A stretch of 29,219 bases of DNA from an uncultured Oscillospiraceae bacterium (GCA_905233785.1 CAJOCV010000002.1:1-29219); one strand, 5' to 3'. Positions 8,362-16,651 are shown, counted from the first letter of the stretch. Notes: generated by a model not told the origin, from the letters alone. Numbers and translations are program-made.

Positions 8362-8542
8362 TGCAAAAATGAGCAATCCGGCTGTACGCGGACTGCTCAT
8401 TTTGCTTGTTCTTCTGAAATGCCATTTCTCTATCTTCTTTTTCAGAAAGCCCTTGCTCGTCCGGGATTTGAATTCTGCGGTCATGCAGGAAAGAGAAAAC
8501 AGCTTCCATTTGCGATACGAATTTCTTTTGATGGGGATTCAT
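8351..8542 (-). CDS. Small hypothetical protein, 63 residues
   Basis: The start ATG (bases 8542-8540) is preceded on its strand by AAAGGAG eight bases upstream, which is a good ribosome binding site. The track-length frame begins further upstream, but that start lacks such a site. The product MNPHQKKFVSQMEAVFSFL... is hydrophilic, with charged helices (EKEDREMAFQKNKQNEQ), no membrane segment and no family I recognise. Its last 16 codons run through the hairpin at 8366-8403, so the natural C-terminus may have been altered. It is convergent with the STAS gene. The strong start supports a real gene; the function is unknown. Confidence 0.45.
   Translation of the reverse strand: MNPHQKKFVSQMEAVFSFLHDRRIQIPDEQGLSEKEDREMAFQKNKQNEQSAYSRIAHFCKTS
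8366..8403. terminator. Bidirectional terminator-like hairpin
   Basis: Arms AAAATGAGCAATCCG and CGGACTGCTCATTTT pair at 14 of 15 positions around the loop GCTGTACG. T-rich bases lie on both exits (TTTTGCTT on plus, ATTTTTGC on minus). It sits between the convergent STAS gene and the small minus-strand gene and overlaps the 3' end of the latter. Confidence 0.6.
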
Positions 8543-8627
8543 TAAGGACGCTCCTTTCAAGAACCGATTACTGAGAAGCAATCTTCAGCTTTCTGTTGCA
8601 AGGGAGCAGGGTGGAGGAAAAACAAAA

Positions 8628-8656
8628 AGGCCGGTGCTTTTTTACGGCACCGGCCT
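8628..8656 (-). terminator. Rho-independent terminator acting on minus-strand transcripts
   Basis: A perfect 10-bp stem, AGGCCGGTGC with GCACCGGCCT, encloses a nine-base loop. On the minus strand the stem is followed by TTTTTGTTTTT. No intact minus-strand gene ends here from the right, so it may be left over from rearrangement or may block antisense transcription into the small gene. Confidence 0.6.
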
Positions 8657-8781
8657 CAATGCATAGTCAAGCGCTTTTTGGCGTTTTTGGTAAACCGTTG
8701 GTACACGGCCTCCAAACTACTTCAAAAAATCTTATTATAGATGCTATTGGTTGAAAATACTTTGAAATTACTCCGAAAAGT

Positions 8782-9591
8782 TACGGCTCAGTACATGCCG
8801 CCCATGCGCTGACCGGCGGCATCCCGGCCGTTGCAAAGGAGTTGGATGCTGAGAAAAGTTTTAAAGAAAATGTGCGGCAGCTGCTCGCGTATGATTCTGC
8901 GTTTTCGGCGTATCTGCCGGAGCGGATGCGGCTTTCCTTCCGCACGCCGGAGAGCTATTACCCACTGCTTTGCAGCATGGCCTTCGGTCGCCATCGTCTG
9001 AGCGAGATCGCTAAGGACGCGGGCTTTGCCAACAACAAATGCGGGAAGTATCTGGACGCGCTGATCGAGGCCGGGTTTGTCACGGCCAAACATGACGGTG
9101 GTACCTACGCAAAATACGATCTGGCCAACACGTACTACACCGCGTGGTGTCGGTACGCTTATTTGCGGAAGACGGAGCAGATCATACGGCCGGAGGAACA
9201 TCTGCAATTTGTTCTCGCTGATCTGGACAAGGCGATCGCGCTCCGTTCGTTTCATGAGGCCTGTCTTCGGTTTCTCGGGGACAGAGAAAAAACCAGCTTG
9301 AAAGCTCATCGGACGATCCCGGTGGAGATGCCGGACGGAAGCCGCGTCGTTTTATACTGCCGGGAAGATCCGTTGTCACGCACAAAGGTTGCCGTCTTTC
9401 CGCAGTCGTTGTCGATTCGTTTTACAAAAAAGGAGCTGCAAAAAATTCTGAGCGTCGTCAAAAAAGTTGATCCGTTTGTCGATGCGGAAGTCACGATCTT
9501 CGGCCTGGAACGCTTCAGCGATTGGTGCGTCCACGAGTCTGCAAGGCGCGGCTATCTGCACGAGGTCACGATGGATTGGCTGAGAGATTGA
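8782..9591 (+). pseudogene. C-terminal remnant of a DUF234-type AAA ATPase
   Basis: The frame reads ...HALTGGIPAVAKELDAEKSFKENVRQLL, then a winged-helix-like part (LSEIAKDAGFANNKCGKYLDALIEAGFV) and a nuclease-like C-terminal region, ending GLERFSDWCVHESARRGYLHEV. This is the order seen in the archaeal-type ATPases of COG1672 after their AAA domain: an ALTGGIP lid motif followed by DUF234. Everything before the lid, including the Walker A and B segments, is missing. The frame is open only back to base 8755 and the upstream bases show no P-loop. The TTG at 8842 would start inside the lid region, and the site before it (AAAGGAG) is probably fortuitous. Such proteins occur scattered in genomes with no agreed function. 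A shortened protein might still be made, but ATPase activity is lost. Confidence 0.7.
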
Positions 9592-9599
9592 AGAAAAAA

Positions 9600-9643
9600 C
9601 TCCCTCCCGCGTGAGCGCGCGCTCACACAGGAGGGAGCTTTTC
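9600..9643 (+). terminator. Two-tier terminator after the ATPase remnant
   Basis: Outer arms CTCCCTCC and GGAGGGAG enclose a self-complementary inner hairpin GTGAGCGCGCGCTCAC. CTTTTC follows. It begins eight bases after the stop codon of the DUF234 remnant and so belonged to the complete gene. Confidence 0.75.
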
Positions 9644-9670
9644 ATGTGGATTGTTTGCCTGCAGACTGCG

Positions 9671-9774
9671 TCAGCAAGCAGGGCAAGTGCGGCCACACTT
9701 TAGCATTGGCAAGCAATGCAAGTGCGGGAACACTCTGCTTTTTTGCATCAGCAAGCAGGGCAGGCTTCATGAAC
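9671..9774. repeat. Three imperfect tandem repeats of about 35 bp
   Basis: Unit 1 starts at 9671 (TCAGCAAGCAGGGCAAGTGC), unit 2 at 9706 (TTGGCAAGCAATGCAAGTGC) and unit 3 at 9748 (TCAGCAAGCAGGGCAGGC). The first two share the later GCGG..ACACT part as well. No gene is convincing here. Unlike a CRISPR array, the copies diverge and there are no spacers of constant length. It may be a degenerate intergenic repeat family. Confidence 0.55.
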
Positions 9775-9851
9775 TTATGAAAAAGTCCACGCCGCCTGCC
9801 CGCTGCCGATTGCAAAACTTGTTGTGACATTCGCCCCAAGCCCCGGATGAA

Positions 9852-9890
9852 TTTTGATCTTCAATCAAAAGCTGCGCGATGAAACATCGC
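9852..9890. other. Pair of small hairpins in a gene-free stretch
   Basis: TTTTGAT/ATCAAAA (9852-9858 and 9864-9870) and GCGATG/CATCGC (9876-9881 and 9885-9890) lie between the repeat cluster and the terminator of the minus-strand hydrolase. The gene-free stretch 9592-9972 otherwise holds only the terminators and repeats listed. No function can be assigned. Confidence 0.35.
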
Positions 9891-9908
9891 TAATAGATAC
9901 ATAACAAA

Positions 9909-9944
9909 AAATCGTGGAAAGAGAAGTTTCTCTTTCCACGATTT
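9909..9944 (-). terminator. Terminator of the AraC-GH106-like minus-strand operon
   Basis: A perfect 17-bp inverted repeat (AAATCGTGGAAAGAGAA and its complement) has only a two-base centre, giving a tight practical loop. On the minus strand it is followed by TTTTTTGTTAT. It lies 29 bases beyond the stop codon of the hydrolase gene. Confidence 0.8.
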
Positions 9945-9972
9945 ATATACAATGATCGGGATTTCCTTTCGA

Positions 9973-12519
9973 TTACAGGTACAGCGCGGCTTCGCCGGTG
10001 ATGCCGGTTGGAGCCGCGTCTTTTGTTTTGCCGCGCTCCCGCTCCAGCGTGGTGGCGACTTCGATGGTCAGGCTGTTCTCGCCCTCCTGCGTCAGACCGC
10101 GCAGATCGAATCGATACGGCGGCACCACCTGGATCCCGGCGCTTTGGCCGTTGACGAAAACCTCCACACCCTCCCAGGCGTCGGTGATCTCCAGCAGCTG
10201 CACTTTACCGGTGAAGCGGGTCTCATAGCGGATAAAGCCGGAGAACTTCTTGTCGGTGAGGGCGTAGTTCTCGGGCTTTATGATCTCCTTAGCCGGGCCG
10301 AACTCCGGGTAGTCCAGGGCTTTGCAGACGCTCTGCCTAAACTCCTCCAGCACCCGCCGCTCCGTGAAGACGGGCGGCGAATAAACGTTCTCCGCCGTGC
10401 CTTTCACGAGGAACAGGCTGTGGCACGGCTCGATGGTGAGCGCGCCGCCGTCCCAGGCGAGAGTGCGGTCGTGCCAGGCGTCGTAGATGTGATACTCGCC
10501 GGTATCCGGCAGGGTGACCGTCCCGTGCCAGGGCTTGTCCCCCTCGTTGACCAGATAGAAGAACTCCTGCTCGCCCACATAGTGCATAGCGCGGATGCGG
10601 TCGTTGGCCGGGGCGATCGTCAGCGTTCTATACTCGGACAGCTCACCTAGCAGCCCGGCAAGCTGCACGACTTTTGTATTCTCCATCACACCCTCGGGCA
10701 GCGTCTCGCCGGTGCAGAGGCCGTCGGGATAGGCTTCGAGGAACAGCACCTTGCCGCCCTTGTCAGTCAGCTCGATCACCGCCTCGGCGGTCTCCTTAGT
10801 GATGAATTGGGCATAGGGAATCACCAGCACCACGTGCTCCAGGCCGTTTACCGTCAGGCTGTCGCTGATCTCGGTCTTATAAAACTCCCGCTCCGCGAAC
10901 ACATCGGCGGGGACATAGTGAAAGTCGATCTGGTTGTCCTGCAGGATACGTCCGGGCTTTTGCATCAGCATGGCCTTGCCGCACCATTCGGCCTCCGCGT
11001 GATACAGGATCGCCACCGGGCAGATTGCGTGGCCGCCGGAAATCATCCCCGTCACCCGGTCGGCATACTTCATCAGCTCGCCGAAGTGGCGGTACTGGGG
11101 GTTGTGCCCATGGGCGTAGAAGTGCGGCGGGCAGTCCTTGTCCGGGTATGCCTTTGCGGTGAAGGCATGAGGCACAAAGTGGTTGACCCCGCGCACCATG
11201 AAATGATCCAGCAGGTACTTCTCCAGTCTCACGCCCTCCTTCCAGCCGTAGTTGCCGAAGATCTCGCACATCGTCCTGCCGCCCATATTCGGGTTCAGCG
11301 CGCCCATCGAGGTGCCCAGCTTGCCGAGGGCGTAGTGGTAGAACTCGCCGTCCTCCGTCGCGCCAAACACGTTCTTTTTCTTCCGATCCTCCATGCCGGG
11401 CTCCACCTGACCGCCGATGTCGTCGATGCCGGCCATGGTCTGCCATTTAAGGCCGCGGAAGTAATGCCCCAGACTGGTGCCCGTGCGGGCGTGCTGGTTG
11501 TTGTCCTCCACCACGTGGCCGATGTACTCCACGCCATGCTCCCGGCACCACTGGCCGATCTGGCGGGAGAAGTCCTCCTCCACCAGACGGGAGACGCTGT
11601 CCATAAAGGCATAGCGCACCTTGGCCGTCAGAAACGGATCGCAGTCATTGGACCACAACAGCGGCAGCAGGACGGCGTAGCCCGCGCCCAGCTTTTCCTC
11701 CAGTGCGGCGGCCAGCTCCCGGCTCCAGGGCAGATCCTGCTCGGTGCCAAGGGGATTGTCCATCTTGTACATGGAGTTGTTGCCAAGCTCGGGCTCATCG
11801 GAGAAGAAGCCCGCGATCACGGTGCCGAACTTGTCTCCGAAGTGCTGATAGTGCGGCTCATACACCGCGTCGATCTGGATGCGGCAGGATTTCTTGTCCA
11901 TCATGTTGATGTAGCTGCGGTGAGTGCCGATGTTGCGGGAGAGATAGCAAAGCTGCAGTTCCCACTTGCCCTCCGGCGCCGTCCAGTCCAGCACGCCGTT
12001 CTGGCATTCGTCTGTGAGGTCGATCGGCTCGGCTTTCTGATCCAGTCGGATGGCAGCGACGCTCAAAAGAACGTCGTCGTGGAATTTGTTCTGCGGCGTG
12101 TTGTTTTTGTTGAGCTGATCGGTGAGGAGGTACATCTTGTTTTTCAAAACGGGCGGGTGCGCGAGCTTCGCAGCGTTCAGACGGATCCTGCCGCCCTTGA
12201 CCGGAAAGCGCTTGTGCAGCAGCCCCTGCCGCCGCAGCTCATTGGGCGCATTTTCCGCTTCACCCGCTGCAAAGCCGGTGGGAAAATGCTTGTCGTCCAG
12301 GATCCAGACACGCATGCCGCGTTTCTCGGCCTCGTCCAGCAGGATCGCCATATCCCGCCACCAGGGCTCCTGACAAAAGCCCTCGTGGGGCCGCGCCTCC
12401 ACGCAGAAGGCGCGGATGTTGGCGTCATAGATGGCCTTCACCATCTCGCGGTAAACGTCCTCGGTCTCGCCGTGTACCCACAAAAAGGGCAGAATGCGGC
12501 GGTCAAGATTATCGGTCAT
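9973..12519 (-). CDS. GH106-like glycoside hydrolase (alpha-L-rhamnosidase-related)
   Basis: The 848-residue protein starts at ATG 12519 with AAAGGAG nine bases upstream. The N-terminal part (PFLWVHGETEDVYREMVKAIYDANIRAFCVEARPH, then RVWILDDKHFPTG) is the TIM-barrel opening common to GH106-like and related large hydrolases of Clostridia. Acidic candidates for catalysis sit in GFFSDEPELG (about residue 240) and EYIGHVVEDNNQH (about 335-347). A glutamine-amidotransferase-like middle section follows. The last 140 residues form a galactose-binding-like beta-sandwich (VEVFVNGQSAGIQVVPPYRFDL). No signal peptide is visible, so it acts in the cytoplasm. It follows the AraC gene by 41 bases on the same strand. 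Rhamnosidase activity is a family-level inference; another plant-glycoside specificity is equally possible. Confidence 0.7.
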   Translation of the reverse strand: MTDNLDRRILPFLWVHGETEDVYREMVKAIYDANIRAFCVEARPHEGFCQEPWWRDMAILLDEAEKRGMRVWILDDKHFPTGFAAGEAENAPNELRRQGLLHKRFPVKGGRIRLNAAKLAHPPVLKNKMYLLTDQLNKNNTPQNKFHDDVLLSVAAIRLDQKAEPIDLTDECQNGVLDWTAPEGKWELQLCYLSRNIGTHRSYINMMDKKSCRIQIDAVYEPHYQHFGDKFGTVIAGFFSDEPELGNNSMYKMDNPLGTEQDLPWSRELAAALEEKLGAGYAVLLPLLWSNDCDPFLTAKVRYAFMDSVSRLVEEDFSRQIGQWCREHGVEYIGHVVEDNNQHARTGTSLGHYFRGLKWQTMAGIDDIGGQVEPGMEDRKKKNVFGATEDGEFYHYALGKLGTSMGALNPNMGGRTMCEIFGNYGWKEGVRLEKYLLDHFMVRGVNHFVPHAFTAKAYPDKDCPPHFYAHGHNPQYRHFGELMKYADRVTGMISGGHAICPVAILYHAEAEWCGKAMLMQKPGRILQDNQIDFHYVPADVFAEREFYKTEISDSLTVNGLEHVVLVIPYAQFITKETAEAVIELTDKGGKVLFLEAYPDGLCTGETLPEGVMENTKVVQLAGLLGELSEYRTLTIAPANDRIRAMHYVGEQEFFYLVNEGDKPWHGTVTLPDTGEYHIYDAWHDRTLAWDGGALTIEPCHSLFLVKGTAENVYSPPVFTERRVLEEFRQSVCKALDYPEFGPAKEIIKPENYALTDKKFSGFIRYETRFTGKVQLLEITDAWEGVEVFVNGQSAGIQVVPPYRFDLRGLTQEGENSLTIEVATTLERERGKTKDAAPTGITGEAALYL

Positions 12520-12560
12520 CGAAGCAAACTCCTTTCAATCTTATCCGTTCAGAGCGGCGC

Positions 12561-13802
12561 TCAAGGGGCGATCATCGTCGAGCGCCCTTTGCCGGTCGGC
12601 TTTTTATATTGATTTCGGTATTGCTGCAGCGTCATCCCGGTCGCCTCGCGGAAATGAGTGCCCAGATGACTCTGGGAGCTGAAGCCCAGGGTGGAGGCGA
12701 TCTCGCTGTAGCTCTTCTCGGAATAGAGCAGCAGATTCTTTACCAGATTGATCTTCTCGTCCAGAATGTAGCGGTACAGGGTCGCGCCGGTCTGCTGCCG
12801 GAAGCGGGTGGAGAGATAATTGGGATTGACGCCTAAGGATTCTGCGATCTCCCGCACGGTGAGCTTCGAGTGCAGATGGTTGAAAATATAGTCTTTGCAG
12901 CCCAGAATCAGCGGATCTTCCCCGGCGGCCCCGCCGCGGGTGATCCGCTTTTTTGCTTCGATCACCAGCTCCGTCAGCTCGTATTCCGCCGCCTTGACCA
13001 GATTCCCCAGCTCAAAGAGGTTGGGGATCACGTCGATCTTCTGCATGTACACATCGCCTAGGCTCATCGCCAGCTCCGGCAGCACGCCGCCGCGGATGGC
13101 GGCCCGGGTCGCAAAGGCGACGACAATGGTGGCGAGGTTGCGCCCGTTGCGGGCCGGATCGCGGGAGGTCGTGCCGAAGGAACCGGAAAACTGCTCCTCC
13201 CAGGCCATCCTCAGGCCCTGCAGGTCTCCGTTTTCGATGCAGCTCATCTCCCGCTGCTCATGGTCGTAGGGGTTGTGTTTTTCCTGTTCCTCCAGCTTGC
13301 CGTGGACCTGACGCTGCAGCTCCGCCTTTCGACCTTCGCCGCTCTCACGCAGGGTGCTGTTGTCCATCAGACAGTCGTTGAGCGTCAGCACATCTTCATT
13401 GAAACAATCGTGCAGCAGCAGCATCAGCTCCGCAAAGTGAGTGAGTGAGCAGGGCTGCAGCTCCAAGGGGAAGGAGGATGGCATCTCGTCCCAGGAGAGA
13501 GAGCATCGCAGTTTATAGCCGTTGACCATGAGAACGGGGCCGGCGACGATCCATTGGGCCTCCGTCTGAACAAGCCCGTACAGGATCTCTTCGCCGACTT
13601 GAATCAAAACCGGGCCCTCCGGCTGCGCAAAGGCGAGGAGGGCGGATTCACGCTCCGGCTCTGCCAGAAAGAAATCCTGCAGATCCAGGCGCCGGGTATA
13701 GAGAAGCGGCTCCCCGCCGCTGCGGTCAAGAATGCGGACATGGGAGGAGATCTCATGCGCAACGAAATAGAATAGCGTATCCAACTTTGCCAAATTCCTC
13801 AC
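12561..13802 (-). CDS. AraC-family transcriptional regulator of the glycoside locus
   Basis: The 413-residue protein carries a C-terminal AraC-type double helix-turn-helix (about residues 295-400: LTVREIAESLGVNPNYLSTRFRQQTGATLYRYI, then the second helix-turn-helix YSEIASTLGFSSQSHLGTHFREATGMTLQQYR). The N-terminal 290 residues form a sensor of no recognised family, with a charged linker near 150-190. The start is given at GTG (13802-13800); a TTG at 13793 has a better-placed GAGGTGAGG and is a fair alternative. The gene is divergent from the symporter gene with 254 bases between them and precedes the GH106-like gene. It is therefore the likely activator of both directions, responding to a sugar or glycoside (inference). 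Confidence 0.88.
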   Translation of the reverse strand: MRNLAKLDTLFYFVAHEISSHVRILDRSGGEPLLYTRRLDLQDFFLAEPERESALLAFAQPEGPVLIQVGEEILYGLVQTEAQWIVAGPVLMVNGYKLRCSLSWDEMPSSFPLELQPCSLTHFAELMLLLHDCFNEDVLTLNDCLMDNSTLRESGEGRKAELQRQVHGKLEEQEKHNPYDHEQREMSCIENGDLQGLRMAWEEQFSGSFGTTSRDPARNGRNLATIVVAFATRAAIRGGVLPELAMSLGDVYMQKIDVIPNLFELGNLVKAAEYELTELVIEAKKRITRGGAAGEDPLILGCKDYIFNHLHSKLTVREIAESLGVNPNYLSTRFRQQTGATLYRYILDEKINLVKNLLLYSEKSYSEIASTLGFSSQSHLGTHFREATGMTLQQYRNQYKKPTGKGRSTMIAP

Positions 13803-13838
13803 CTCAGCGGTAATATAACATGAAAAATCTGATATGAA

Positions 13839-13866
13839 AAGCTCTCTCGTGAAAAAGAGAGGGCTT
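13839..13866. promoter_or_regulatory. Leader hairpin upstream of the AraC gene
   Basis: AAGCTCTCTC and GAGAGGGCTT pair at nine of ten positions plus one wobble around GTGAAAAA. On the minus strand the exit is rich in T (CTTTTC). It lies in the 5' leader of the AraC gene and could attenuate it, or it could be a regulator site. Confidence 0.35.
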
Positions 13867-13880
13867 CTTCACATTCTGCA

Positions 13881-13901
13881 CAATTTTTGGCACAAAAATT
13901 G
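13881..13901. promoter_or_regulatory. Candidate operator in the divergent intergenic region
   Basis: A perfect inverted repeat CAATTTTTG-GCA-CAAAAATTG lies midway between the divergent AraC and symporter starts. Its symmetry and position suit a regulator site serving both directions. AraC proteins usually prefer direct repeats, so the identity of the binder is open. Confidence 0.4.
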
Positions 13902-13994
13902 CAGCAAAATCACGAAACTGAAAAGTTTTCTGCGAATTATAAGAAATCTTGTATTTGGCTGAGAATGCTGATATATGGCTGCGGGATAATCCGC

Positions 13995-14000
13995 TATATT
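13995..14000 (+). promoter_or_regulatory. Candidate -10 box of the symporter operon
   Basis: TATATT lies 57 bases before the symporter ATG. No good -35 box is found 16-18 bases upstream of it, which fits a promoter that needs an activator such as the neighbouring AraC protein. This is weak evidence on its own. Confidence 0.3.
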
Positions 14001-14056
14001 AAAACCAGAAAGCAAAAAACATTCCCTGCATATAAAAACAAAAAGGAGAAAAGACA

Positions 14057-15478
14057 ATGGATCAAAAGAGACTCCCCGCCGGCGCCAGAGACAAGCTGCC
14101 GTTCTGGTTCCCGGCCGCCTGGTCGACCCGCGCCGTTGCCCTGTCCATGCAGATGACCATGGCCGGCTTCATGGGCGTGTATTTCACTGATGTTCTCGGC
14201 CTGAACCCTGCAATCATCGGCGTGCTGCTGATGATTTCCCGCTTTTCCGACGCGATCACCGACCTGCTGATCGGCTTCATCGTCGACCGCACCAACACCA
14301 AGCTCGGCAAAGCCCGTCCCTATGAGTTTGCCATCGTGGTGCTGTGGGCCACCATCTACGCCATGTACGCGGCCCCGGAGATGAGCAACACCGCCCTGTA
14401 CGTCTGGGTATTCGTGACCTACTTCATCCAGAACTCCATCTGCGTCACCATTCTCTACGGCAACGAGCCGGTATATCTGGTCCGCGCCGTCAAAAAGCCG
14501 GAGAACCGTACCCGCATGATCTCTGCCGCCGGCATTTACCAGATGGTGCTCGTCACCATGGCCGGCATGATCGTGCCGCAGCTGGTGGCACGCGCTGGCA
14601 ATGACCGCCACAGCTGGGCCACCATCGTGCTCTTTATCGCCGTTCCCTGCGCCATCATCGGTCTGGGTCGTTTCTTCTTCGTTCCCGAGCTGAAGGACGC
14701 CGAGGAGCCTAAGGAGAAGGCAGAAATCGTATCCCTCAAGAAGGCCTTCGGCGCTCTCAAGGGCAACAAATATCTGTGGATGCTGGCTGCCATGTACTTT
14801 ATCTATCACTTTTCCAACGGCTTCAACGGCGCCATGGCGACCTATTACACCAAATGGAACATGGGCGATCTGGGTATCCAGACCTGGCTCAACGCCGCAG
14901 CCCTGCTGGCCATGCCCATTCTGATCTTCGTCCCCAAGCTCATGGACAAATGGGGCACCGCCAAGACGCTGCATATTGGCTTCATCATCATGGCGCTCGG
15001 CCCTGTGATCCGCTGGGTCGGCGGCGCGAATCTGCCAGCGCTCATGATCGGCACCGCATTCTTCATCGTCGGCGCAGTGCCCATCTCCTTCATGATGAAC
15101 ATCTACCTCTTTGAGTGCATGGACTACGGCGAGTGGAAGCTCGGCACCCGTATCGAGGGCGTCATGGGCTCCGTCAACTCCTTCATGGCCAAGATGGCCA
15201 GCGCGCTCTCCGGCGCACTCCAGGGTTTCCTGATCGCCGCGGTCGGCTATGTCGGTACTGCGGAGCGGCAGACGGCCGGCACTCTGACCGGTATCGCCGT
15301 TTTGTATAACCTCGTTCCCATCGTTTTCGTTCTGATCGCCCTGTTCATTTCCTACAAGTATGACGTGGAGAAGCAAATCCCGCAGATCCGCGCGGAGCTG
15401 GAAGCGCGCAAGGCGCAGCCCGCCGTGGCCGTCGCCGAGGAAGCAGCGGAGAAGGAGTGGGAGACATGGAGAAGCTGA
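14057..15478 (+). CDS. GPH-family (MFS) glycoside-cation symporter
   Basis: The 473-residue protein has about twelve hydrophobic segments. It shows the GPH signature between helices 2 and 3, DAITDLLIGFIVDRTNTKLGKARPY, as in melibiose and glucuronide carriers. A second diagnostic part, FECMDYGEWKLGTRIEG, precedes the last helices. ATG 14057 is preceded by AAAGGAG. It should carry the substrate into the cell together with a cation. As first gene of the plus-strand operon, followed by six hydrolase-type genes without signal peptides, it defines the import step. The C-terminal tail overlaps the start of the GH5 gene by 13 bases, so the two are translationally coupled. The exact sugar cannot be read from the sequence. 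Confidence 0.9.
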   Translation: MDQKRLPAGARDKLPFWFPAAWSTRAVALSMQMTMAGFMGVYFTDVLGLNPAIIGVLLMISRFSDAITDLLIGFIVDRTNTKLGKARPYEFAIVVLWATIYAMYAAPEMSNTALYVWVFVTYFIQNSICVTILYGNEPVYLVRAVKKPENRTRMISAAGIYQMVLVTMAGMIVPQLVARAGNDRHSWATIVLFIAVPCAIIGLGRFFFVPELKDAEEPKEKAEIVSLKKAFGALKGNKYLWMLAAMYFIYHFSNGFNGAMATYYTKWNMGDLGIQTWLNAAALLAMPILIFVPKLMDKWGTAKTLHIGFIIMALGPVIRWVGGANLPALMIGTAFFIVGAVPISFMMNIYLFECMDYGEWKLGTRIEGVMGSVNSFMAKMASALSGALQGFLIAAVGYVGTAERQTAGTLTGIAVLYNLVPIVFVLIALFISYKYDVEKQIPQIRAELEARKAQPAVAVAEEAAEKEWETWRS

Positions 15479-16581
15479 GAGGCGTAAACCTCGGCAACTG
15501 GCTGGTCCTGGAAAAGTGGATGAGCGAGGACCTTTTCCGCGGCACCACTGCCATGGACGAGACCTATCTCTGCATCGAGCTCGGCTATGATAAGATCCGC
15601 GAGCGGCTGAAGGTCCACCGGGATGAGTTCATCACCGAGCGGGACTTTGAGGAGATCGCCCGCATGGGCTTCAACGCCGTGCGCATCCCCGTGCCCTTCT
15701 TCCTCTTTGAGGACGTCGGCCCCTATGTCCACTGCTATGAGTATCTGGACAAGGCCTTCGACTGGGCGGAGAAGTATAAGCTCAAGATCATGGTCGACCT
15801 GCACACCGTCCCCGGCGGACACAACGGCACCGACAGTTCCGGCATCTGCGGCATCTGCACCTGGTCCACCAAGAAGGAAAACGTGGACTACACCGTAGAG
15901 GTTCTCGGAAAGATCGCCGAGCGCTGGGGCGAGCGACAGGCCATGTGGGGCATTGAGCTCTTAAACGAGCCCATGTGCTCCGACACGGAGGCGGGCCGGA
16001 TGCTGAACATCCAGAACTTCCTGCAGTTTTATAAACCCGTGGACACGGAGCTGGCCAAGAGCAACACCAACTACCCGCTGGAGTTTCTCCGACAGTTCTA
16101 TCGCGACGCCTACACCGCCATCCGCAGACATATGGGGCCGGAGAAATACGTGGTTATCCACGACGCATTCGAACTGAATATCTGGGACGAGTTCCTCAAG
16201 GAGTTCGAGGGTATGATCCTGGATACCCACAACTATCTCATGACCGCCGACATGATGATCTTCCGGGAGCGGAACGTGGACGTCTACACCGAGTATCTGC
16301 AGAACCTGGGCACCAAGGTCAACGCCGCGGCCCGCCGCCTGCCCCTGATCGTGGGCGAATGGAACGCCCAGAACCAGGCCGACGGGCTGGACAGCATGAC
16401 CGATGCTGAGAAGACCCATCTGTATTACACCGTGTCCGAAGAGTTTCAGAAGAGCATGGAGGATACCATGGGCTGGTTCTACTGGAGCTGGAAGATTCAC
16501 GGCGATGGCGGCCGGGACGACATCGTGGACGACGCCTGTCGCGCCGTGCGCCACGGCTATCTGAAATTCAACAGACAGTAA
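15466..16581 (+). CDS. GH5 glycoside hydrolase, exo-beta-1,3-glucanase-like
   Basis: The 371-residue protein starts at ATG 15466, with AAGGAG at 15452-15457; an upstream GTG at 15457 overlaps that site and is less likely. RGVNLGNWLVLEKWM at the N-terminus and DLHTVPGGHNGTDSSG are typical of the GH5 branch that includes exo-beta-1,3-glucanases. The acid/base is E168 in ELLNEPM and the nucleophile E298 in VGEWNAQN. Both are present, as is the aromatic FYWSWKI near the end. There is no signal peptide, so it probably cleaves imported beta-glucosides or short beta-glucans in the cytoplasm. It overlaps the symporter gene and ends at a hairpin before the first GH3 gene. Confidence 0.87.
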   Translation: MEKLRGVNLGNWLVLEKWMSEDLFRGTTAMDETYLCIELGYDKIRERLKVHRDEFITERDFEEIARMGFNAVRIPVPFFLFEDVGPYVHCYEYLDKAFDWAEKYKLKIMVDLHTVPGGHNGTDSSGICGICTWSTKKENVDYTVEVLGKIAERWGERQAMWGIELLNEPMCSDTEAGRMLNIQNFLQFYKPVDTELAKSNTNYPLEFLRQFYRDAYTAIRRHMGPEKYVVIHDAFELNIWDEFLKEFEGMILDTHNYLMTADMMIFRERNVDVYTEYLQNLGTKVNAAARRLPLIVGEWNAQNQADGLDSMTDAEKTHLYYTVSEEFQKSMEDTMGWFYWSWKIHGDGGRDDIVDDACRAVRHGYLKFNRQ

Positions 16582-16588
16582 CCCACCA

Positions 16589-16624
16589 GGACGGGATGCG
16601 CTCTGCCCGCATCCCATCCTTTTT
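16589..16624 (+). terminator. Internal (probably partial) terminator between GH5 and GH3
   Basis: GGA-C-GGGATGCG pairs with CGCATCCC-A-TCC around the loop CTCTGCC, followed by TTTTT. It lies eight bases after the GH5 stop and 28 bases before the GH3 start. Because the operon continues on the same strand, it may lower rather than stop expression of the downstream hydrolases. Confidence 0.65.
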
Positions 16625-16651
16625 ATTCAACATTTTTGAGAGGACAAAGCC

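Noticed and set aside
9671..9774. Possible CRISPR array
   Set aside because: Only three diverged units without equal-sized spacers, and no cas genes in the window.
10807..12612. 601-codon plus-strand frame opposite the GH106-like gene
   Set aside because: Mirror frame of a well-supported hydrolase; the product is histidine- and valine-rich without domains. Long antisense frames are common at this GC content.
13994..15376. 460-codon minus-strand frame opposite the symporter
   Set aside because: Composition (H, D and G-rich) is typical of an antisense shadow; the symporter on the other strand has clear family motifs.
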